From: an uncultured Acidimicrobiales bacterium
GTDB taxonomy: Bacteria; Actinomycetota; Acidimicrobiia; Acidimicrobiales; Aldehydirespiratoraceae
Assembly: GCA_938091985.1 (NCBI GenBank)
Contig: CALKOE010000030.1
Location: 1 to 5,772, forward strand
Reading direction: 5' to 3'
DNA: 5,772 nucleotides
Shown: positions 1-5,200 of the stretch, piece by piece
How positions within the stretch are numbered: the stretch's first letter is position 1
How the letters are laid out: each line of letters starts with the position of its first letter
Made by a program: the position numbers and the translations under genes
Notes under the pieces: model-generated
Seen by the model: only the letters and a program-made list of their open reading frames with translations
What the model was told of the DNA's origin: nothing
Database searches by the model: none

Positions 1-212
1 ATCAGGAAGTAGATGAGGATGTTGAGCGCCGGGTTGAGCAGATGCCAGAGGTTTCCGAGCACGGTGGTGATCTTGCGATTGCGGAGCTCGCTGACCGACT
101 CGTACCAGACGTAGCTCCGGCGCTCCCAGAGATCTCCGAGATACGGGCCGAGTCGCATCGCCGCGTGGGCGTCGCGAAGCGCCGGTCCCGGCGTCGGTGG
201 GTTCGAACTCAT
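1..212 (-). CDS. ABC-2 type polysaccharide export permease, N-terminal part (partial)
   Basis: Seen: an open frame runs from ATG (complement of 210-212) to the left edge, giving 70 residues with no stop. The start is MSSNPPTPGP; residues 36-70 include YVWYESVSELRNRKITTVLG followed by NLWHLLNPALNILIYFL. Family knowledge: an amphipathic stretch ending in a basic (E)LR-R segment, then a 'VLG-LW-LLNP-L' entry into the first membrane helix, is the hallmark N-terminus of ABC-2 permeases that export O-antigen, teichoic acid or other lipid-linked glycans (Wzm/TagG type). They pair with a separate ATPase, which would lie outside this window. The start is well fixed: an in-frame TAG lies four codons upstream, with no other start codon between. 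There is no Shine-Dalgarno sequence; a TAGGGT hexamer 6 nt upstream suggests a leaderless mRNA. The gene is divergent from the methyltransferase gene and shares a 101-nt control region with it. Substrate unknown. Confidence 0.8.
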   Translation of the reverse strand, partial: MSSNPPTPGPALRDAHAAMRLGPYLGDLWERRSYVWYESVSELRNRKITTVLGNLWHLLNPALNILIYFL

Positions 213-218
213 TCGGGA

Positions 219-224
219 ACCCTA
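219..224 (-). promoter_or_regulatory. Candidate -10 hexamer TAGGGT, leaderless promoter of the permease
   Basis: On the minus strand TAGGGT is followed by 6 nt (TCCCGA) and then the ATG of the permease. TAnnnT placed 6-7 nt before the start codon is the usual geometry for leaderless transcripts in actinobacteria, where transcription begins at or next to the A/G of the start codon. No convincing -35 hexamer is visible at normal spacing. The same arrangement recurs at the two other sites noted in this window, which raises confidence. Confidence 0.5.
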
Positions 225-243
225 CCAACCGCCCACCGTTGGT
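224..243. promoter_or_regulatory. Inverted repeat ACCAAC-N8-GTTGGT, candidate operator
   Basis: Seen: perfect 6-bp arms at 224-229 and 238-243 with an 8-nt spacer. It sits directly upstream of, and touches, the minus-strand -10 hexamer, so it occupies the spacer and part of the -35 area of the permease promoter. It lies outside the predicted transcript, so it would act as DNA rather than as an RNA hairpin. Inference: binding site of a dimeric regulator. Arms of this length can arise by chance, so this is only a candidate. Confidence 0.25.
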
Positions 244-301
244 GATCACGTCGACAGCCACACGACCAATGGTCCGAGCGCTCCACGCGAACAGCTCCAG
301 C

Positions 302-307
302 TAGCCT
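302..307 (+). promoter_or_regulatory. Candidate -10 hexamer TAGCCT, leaderless promoter of the methyltransferase
   Basis: TAGCCT is followed by 6 nt (CCGCCC) and then the GTG start at 314, the same spacing as in the divergent permease promoter. The TAG of the hexamer is also the in-frame stop that rules out any longer start. No -35 element or Shine-Dalgarno sequence can be seen. Confidence 0.45.
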
Positions 308-313
308 CCGCCC

Positions 314-1267
314 GTGTCACTGCGCGCGTGCATCGAGGCGATCCACCGAGGGAATCTCGAGACCCTCGAACGTCTCGGTGGCGATGCGCAAGTAGACGAG
401 ATCCTCGCCACGGGTCGACGGATCGCCGACGCGACCCGAGTGGAGCAACATCGCATCACCGAGCGTCTCGATGCAGCCGGCATCGAGGCCGCTTCGGTGC
501 CGGTTCCGGCGCTCACCACCCGCCACGCGATCTCGTTCGAGGTAGCCGATCCGACGATCGCCGAGCGAGCCGCCGACCTCCTCGCCGAAGACGGCTTCCT
601 GCGGTGGGAACGCTGGGAGGGCGGAGCGCAGCGCTCCTACCATCGCCACGGCGATCACCTGACGGTGGCGAAGACGGCCGACCACACCGTCGTGGTTCGG
701 ATGGTCTGGGGCAACACCAACGCGCCGTCGCTCCCCCAGCGACTCTTCCGGCCGACGTCGGGCGACTGGGACATGCTGAACCTTCCTCGCTGGGCCTGGC
801 GGGGCTACTCCCTGGTTCGCGTCGTTCGTCTCGCCGCGGAATCCCTCGGCCGACGCCGACGCCACGACGGCACGCTCGGTCCCTTCCTCGCGACGCCTGA
901 GTCACTGCTCGAGCCGGCGCTCGACTTCGCCGCGGCGGGCATCACCGACCTGGTGGTCGATCTCGGATGTGGTGACGGCCGACTTCTCGTGGCGGCGGCG
1001 CGCCGCGGGGGCCACGCATCGGGAATCGAGCGGTCGCCCGACTTGGCTCGGCAGGCGCAGGAACGGGCTCGGCGCGCCGGGGTCGCCGACCGGGTGCGGG
1101 TCGACGTGGGCGATGCCAGAGACGCCGACCTGAGCGACGCCGATGTCGTATTCGTGTTCCTGCCCCCCGAAGTGTTGGCCGATCTTCTGCCGTGGATTCT
1201 CGCCTCGATGCCCGCAGGAGGGTGCGTCGTCGCAGCGAAGCCGACGCCGAGCAGCGCGGCAAGATGA
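314..1267 (+). CDS. Two-domain protein: unknown N-terminal domain fused to a short class I SAM-dependent methyltransferase
   Basis: Seen: 317 residues starting at GTG; an in-frame TAG four codons upstream and the TAGCCT hexamer support this start. Residues 188-199 (LGPFLATPESLL) match the 'P-TP' lead-in seen before many small bacterial methyltransferase domains. Motif I is VVDLGCGDGRLL (214-225). The ribose-binding acidic residue is E239 in GIERSPDL. Motif II is VDVGDARDADL (263-273), then the strand VVFVFLPPEV (278-287) and a short strand CVVA (304-307). Family knowledge: these bind SAM in a Rossmann fold and methylate varied small molecules, lipids or proteins, so the substrate cannot be named. 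The N-terminal ~180 residues are not recognised. HAISFEV (71-77) and DHTVVVRMVW (123-132) faintly recall degenerate nucleotidyltransferase-like folds; this is weak. Odd: the chain ends about 10 residues after strand 5, where relatives continue through strands 6 and 7. It lies beside export and sugar-transfer genes, so surface-glycan modification is possible. Confidence 0.72.
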   Translation: MSLRACIEAIHRGNLETLERLGGDAQVDEILATGRRIADATRVEQHRITERLDAAGIEAASVPVPALTTRHAISFEVADPTIAERAADLLAEDGFLRWERWEGGAQRSYHRHGDHLTVAKTADHTVVVRMVWGNTNAPSLPQRLFRPTSGDWDMLNLPRWAWRGYSLVRVVRLAAESLGRRRRHDGTLGPFLATPESLLEPALDFAAAGITDLVVDLGCGDGRLLVAAARRGGHASGIERSPDLARQAQERARRAGVADRVRVDVGDARDADLSDADVVFVFLPPEVLADLLPWILASMPAGGCVVAAKPTPSSAAR

Positions 1268-1314
1268 CGACGACACCAAGCCATGCCAGGAACGTAGCGC
1301 CGCAGGCCCGCTAC

Positions 1315-1327
1315 ACCCCGCCGGGGT
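1315..1327. promoter_or_regulatory. 13-nt perfect palindrome ACCCCG-C-CGGGGT between methyltransferase and glycosyltransferase genes
   Basis: Seen: 6-bp arms around one central base, 48 nt after the methyltransferase stop and 14 nt before the TAGGGT hexamer. It overlaps the place where a -35 element would sit for that promoter, so it could be an operator. As RNA it would give only a 5-bp GC stem with a 3-nt loop and no following T-run, so it would be a poor intrinsic terminator. Confidence 0.3.
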
Positions 1328-1341
1328 CGCAGCCGCGACGC

Positions 1342-1347
1342 TAGGGT
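1342..1347 (+). promoter_or_regulatory. Candidate -10 hexamer TAGGGT upstream of the glycosyltransferase
   Basis: TAGGGT is followed by 7 nt and then GTG at 1355, which opens an 11-codon reading frame; the glycosyltransferase ATG follows 32 nt after that GTG. This copies the hexamer-to-start spacing of the permease and methyltransferase promoters, so transcription probably starts near 1354-1355. No clear -35 hexamer is visible. Confidence 0.45.
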
Positions 1348-1354
1348 CGGCCCG

Positions 1355-1390
1355 GTGAGCGCCATCGACGAGCGACGTCCCACGCGATGA
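1355..1390 (+). CDS. Candidate leaderless 11-codon leader ORF coupled to the glycosyltransferase
   Basis: Seen: GTG followed by codons for SAIDERRPTR and a TGA stop at 1388-1390. The stop overlaps the glycosyltransferase ATG in the form ATGA. The GTG lies 7 nt behind a TAGGGT hexamer, so it could be translated from the very 5' end of a leaderless mRNA. The glycosyltransferase itself has no Shine-Dalgarno sequence in front of its ATG, so its translation could depend on ribosomes finishing this leader and restarting. No amino-acid run suggests attenuation. It may instead be a chance frame. Confidence 0.35.
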   Translation: MSAIDERRPTR

Positions 1391-2256
1391 CTCGCCCAAC
1401 ATCCACCAGCTGGATCATCCTCACCACTGGTTCGAGGCCCGAGGAACTGGCCACCGCCGTCGCATCGATACTGGCCCAGACCGTGCCGCCGGACGAGATC
1501 CTCATCATCGGCAACGGCGCCGATCCCGGATCGTTGCCGGGTGCTCGCACAATCGCACTCGATGAGAATCTCGGCATCTCGGGCGGTCGCAACGCCGGCG
1601 CCCGGGCCGCCACCGGCGACATCGTGTTCTTCCTCGACGACGACGCACATTGCGCCGACGACACGGTCGCCCAGCGCGTGTTGGATCTCTTCGATCAGCG
1701 CCCTGACCTGGCGGTCATCACTATGCGAATCACCGACGCGGACGACGGTTCGACCCAACGCCGCCACGTGCCCCGCCTGCGCGCTGACGACGCGATGCGC
1801 AGCGGCGACGTCACCACGTTTCTCGGCGGCGCCAGCGCCATTCGGCGGACCGACTTCTTGGACCGGGGCGAGTACGCGGCGGAATTCTTCTACTCGATGG
1901 AGGAGACCGATCTGGCCTGGCGACTCCTCGACCACGGCCGTTCGCTGCACTATCTGGCGGAGGCCGAGGTGCATCATCCGGCCACGGTGCCGGCACGCCA
2001 CAGCCCGGCCTTCGAATTCACGGCCCGAAATCGGGTCTGGACCGCTCACCGGCGGCTGCCGCGAATCCTGGCTGTCACCTATGTGGCGGTTTGGACGGTT
2101 CTGATGCTCGTGCGGGCCCCTTCGATGCCGGCGCGTCGCGACACCGTTCGCGGGATTGCTGCCGGGATCCGTCAACGCACACCACGGCCGATCGAGCGGA
2201 TGTCGTGGCAAACGGTGTGGCGCATGGCGCGGCTCGGGCGTCCGCCGATCATCTGA
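1387..2256 (+). CDS. Family 2 (GT-A fold) glycosyltransferase, rhamnosyltransferase-like
   Basis: Role: transfer of a sugar from a nucleotide-sugar donor to a glycan or lipid-linked acceptor at the inner face of the membrane, probably in surface polysaccharide assembly. Seen in 289 residues: the N-terminal strand WIILTTGSRPEEL (9-21) begins the nucleotide-binding half. LDENLGISGGRNAGARA (58-74) is the typical GT2 'N-G-SGGRN-G' turn. FFLDDDAH (81-88) carries the metal-binding DxD-type motif at D84-D86. GGAS (147-150) and EETDLAWRL (172-180) supply the acceptor-side loop and the likely catalytic acid, and EVHHP (194-198) follows. Residues 226-243 form one hydrophobic segment that could anchor the protein. 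Start: ATG 1387 is the only start codon after the in-frame TAG at 1342. It has no clear ribosome site and overlaps the stop of an 11-codon leader. Donor and acceptor cannot be read from the sequence. Confidence 0.88.
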   Translation: MTRPTSTSWIILTTGSRPEELATAVASILAQTVPPDEILIIGNGADPGSLPGARTIALDENLGISGGRNAGARAATGDIVFFLDDDAHCADDTVAQRVLDLFDQRPDLAVITMRITDADDGSTQRRHVPRLRADDAMRSGDVTTFLGGASAIRRTDFLDRGEYAAEFFYSMEETDLAWRLLDHGRSLHYLAEAEVHHPATVPARHSPAFEFTARNRVWTAHRRLPRILAVTYVAVWTVLMLVRAPSMPARRDTVRGIAAGIRQRTPRPIERMSWQTVWRMARLGRPPII

Positions 2257-2265
2257 CGATCGGCG
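2243..2265. terminator. Hairpin at the convergent gene junction, candidate bidirectional terminator
   Basis: Seen: a perfect 8-bp stem, CGCCGATC (2243-2250) with GATCGGCG (2258-2265), around a 7-nt loop that contains the glycosyltransferase stop codon TGA (2254-2256). The helicase stop begins 1 nt beyond the right arm. The inverted repeat can fold in both transcripts. There is no T-run on either side, so it is not a classical intrinsic terminator. Actinobacterial terminators often lack the T-tract, which keeps the idea open. Confidence 0.45.
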
Positions 2266-2266
2266 C

Positions 2267-5200
2267 TCAGCCCCGGAAGGTCATGCCTCGATAGCCGACG
2301 GAGAAGCCGGCCGACTCGAGCCGGGCCACCCATGGCGTTTCGCGGATCGGCACACCGTTGACCTTGCTGATCTCGAGCTTCTTCAGGCGGCCGTTCTTCA
2401 CGAGTTCCTGGATCGCGGTGATCCACGCGGGTCCTTCGTCGGCTCCTGGGAAGGTGATCAGCGATCGTCCACCGCGCTCGAGTTCCACCAGCGGGCGGCC
2501 GTCGTGCAGCACCACATGGGCACCCGCGGCGCGAACCGGGCGGCCCGCGGTTTCGGGCCACGGGACGGCGGCGCCGAAGGGCTGCGCCGGGTCGATGGCC
2601 GCGAGGACAATGGGCTCGGCGTCTGGCTCACCGTCGCGGGCACCACGAAGCCGATCGACCGCTCCGGGCAGCGCGAACTGGGCTGCGCCCAGGCCGGCCA
2701 CGAAGTAGCCGCGGCGCACCTCACCGCGCTCTTCGAGCACCTTGAGAAGCGGATAGACCCCGGCGAATCCGCCCTCGTGCCCTTCACCGAGCGCTGCCTC
2801 GCGAGTCACCACGCCATAGCGGTCGAGGAGTTGGTGGGCACGAGCGTGGGCCATCTCCGTGGCGCTCGGCGTCGGCAACCGCAGCGGGGCAACGAGCGAC
2901 CATCGACCGGCAGCTGCCGGCGGACCGAGCCGGTTGACGCCACCGGGTCGAGGGCGACGGCGCCGGGCCGACGTGTTTCGAGACTTGGCGCCGGCTTTGG
3001 TGGCAGCACCTGAAACCATCGCTCGCAACGGCGCAAGGGTGTCGTTGGTCGCCTCGCCGGCCCACACCAGATCCCAGAGTGCGGCGAGCACCGCCTGGTC
3101 GTCGTAGGGCAGCTCGGCCGCCGCAACTGCGCCGACGACTTCAGGCCAGAACGAGGCTCCGCGGGTGGCGAGGTGGGTGCGAATGGCATCGTGGATCGGC
3201 TCGCTCGGGGCATCGTCGGCCGGCGGCGCCAACAAGCCCACATGGTCGCGAAAGAGCAGCCGAACCCGACCGTCGGTGGACCCGACCGCCCCCGCGCCCA
3301 CCCACACGACCTCGCCGGTGGTGCACAAGGTGTCGAGGTCGCTCGGCTGGTAGCCGCCGAGGCGAGCCGGCAACACGTCGGTCTCGAGCACCGATGCGGC
3401 GATGGGTGCGCCCTGGAGCTGGGCGAGCACCTCAGCAAGGCCGTCGACGCCGCGGCGACGACTGCCCACGCCCTGCCAGGCCGGAAGGAACCGCGCGAGC
3501 GCATCGGCTTCGACCGGCTCGATCTCATGGCGGAGTTCGGCCAGGGAACGACGGCGAAGTTGGCGCAGCACATCGTCGTCGCAGTACTCGCGCTCGACTC
3601 CTGCCGGGCGGAACTCGCCTCGTACGACACGGCCCTCGGCGAGAAGTACGTCGAGGGCGACCGTGACCCGATCGACGGTGATGCCCAGCCATTGAGCGAT
3701 GTCTCGGGCGAGGAAGGGGCCATGCGTTCGCGCGTAGCGACGGCAGAGGTCGCCCAGCGGATCATCGACCGGATCGGTGAAGACGGCCGGCAGCCCGACA
3801 GGCAAGGCCACGCCAACGGCGTCTCGGAGTCGGGCCGCGTCATCGGCGGCGGCGATGCGTTCGGCATCCGCGATGCGGACATCGATGATCCGCCGCTCCT
3901 CGAGCAGCTGCCGGACCCAGCCGCCGACATCGGCCTCGTCGACCGAGCGGGCCTCGAGGTCGTGGAGGGTGAGCGGGCCGAGAGTGCGAAGCAGGTCGTG
4001 GAGTTCGTCGCGATCTCGCGCCTTGCGGCCGTCGATGAGTCGCTGGAGTTCGAGCTCGACGTCGGCGAGCACATCCGCTGAGAGGAGTTCGCGCAGCTCC
4101 TCTGCCCCCAACAGGTCACGCAACAGATCTCGGTCGAGCGAGAGGGCGGCGGCGCGACGTTCGGCGATGGGAGCGTCGCCCTCGTACATGTAGACGGCGA
4201 TCCACGAGAAGAGCAGCGACTGCGCGAAGGGCGATGCCTTCGGCGTCTCGACCGGCACGACCCGTATCCTGCGGCTGCGTAGATCGGTCATGAGCTCGCG
4301 CAATGCCGGCAGGTCGAAGACGTCGTTGACGCACTCGCGGGTGGCTTCGAGCAACATCGGAAACGACGGGTACTTGGCCGCGACGGAGAGCAGATCGGCC
4401 GCTCGCTGGCGCTGTTGCCACAGCGGAGTGCGCTGGCCGGGTCGGCGACGAGGCAGCAGCAGCGCACGGGCCGAACACTCGCGAAAGCGTGACGCGAACA
4501 TCGAGGTGTCGGGCAGCCGGCTGATGATCAGGTCGTTGATCTCGTCGGGATCGAACAGGAGTTCCTCGACCGGCAGCCGATCCATCGCCTCGGGCAGCCG
4601 CATGACGATGCCATCGTCGCTCCACATCAACTCGATGTCGGTGCCCCACTCCTCACCGAGCCTCGCCTGCAGTGCCATGCCCCACGGCGCATGGACCTGA
4701 GCGCCGAACGGGGTGAGAATGCACACCCGCCAGTCGCCGATCTCGTCGCGGAAGCGCTCGACCACGATGGTTCGGTCGTCGGGAACAGTGCCCGAAACCT
4801 CGAACTGTTCTTCGAGATAGGCCACGAGGTTCTGCGCCGCGAGTTCATCGAGCCCATGGCGCTCGCGAAGGCGAACGAGCGGCTCGGCATCTTCTCGAAT
4901 CTCGCGGACGAATTCGCCGATGGCCCGCCCGAGCTCGAGTGGCCGGCCAGGACCGTCGCCGTGCCAGAACGGCATCTTGCCGGGTTGGCCCGGCGCCGGC
5001 GTGACGATGACGCGTTCGAAGGTGATGTCTTCGATTCGCCAGGTGGACGCACCGAGCAGGAAGGTCTCGCCCACGCGGCTCTCGTAGACCATCTCCTCGT
5101 CGAGCTCACCGACCCGAGTGCCGTCGGGCAGGAAGACGCCGAACAGGCCGCGATCGGGAATGGTGCCCGCGTTGGTCACGGCGAGTCGCTGCGAACCAGC

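Noticed and set aside
42..245. A 67-codon plus-strand frame at the left edge
   Set aside because: It lies opposite the permease N-terminus, whose minus-strand product has clear ABC-2 family motifs. The plus-strand product ends in an arginine-rich, featureless tail.
250..255. GTCGAC as a -35 element for the minus-strand permease promoter
   Set aside because: The spacing to the TAGGGT hexamer would be 25 nt, too long for a normal promoter, and 6-bp palindromes of this kind are common in G+C-rich DNA.
1268..1386. A missing C-terminus of the methyltransferase in another frame
   Set aside because: Neither alternative plus-strand frame shows a recognisable continuation; both give arginine-rich or featureless peptides with early stops, so I could not support a simple frameshift.
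805..2211. A long (468-codon) minus-strand frame opposite the methyltransferase and glycosyltransferase genes
   Set aside because: It crosses two recognised plus-strand genes and their spacer, has an arginine/serine-rich composition with no motif, and is what a G+C-rich antisense frame looks like.
2156..3013. A 285-codon plus-strand frame running from the glycosyltransferase into the complement of lhr
   Set aside because: It joins the out-of-frame end of one gene to the antisense of another; no recognisable domain, and it reads through the convergent hairpin.
2806..4119. A 437-codon minus-strand frame and several long plus-strand frames inside lhr
   Set aside because: They overlap the well-supported Lhr coding frame, are low-complexity Ser/Arg/Thr-rich or lack family motifs, and have no promoter or ribosome site.
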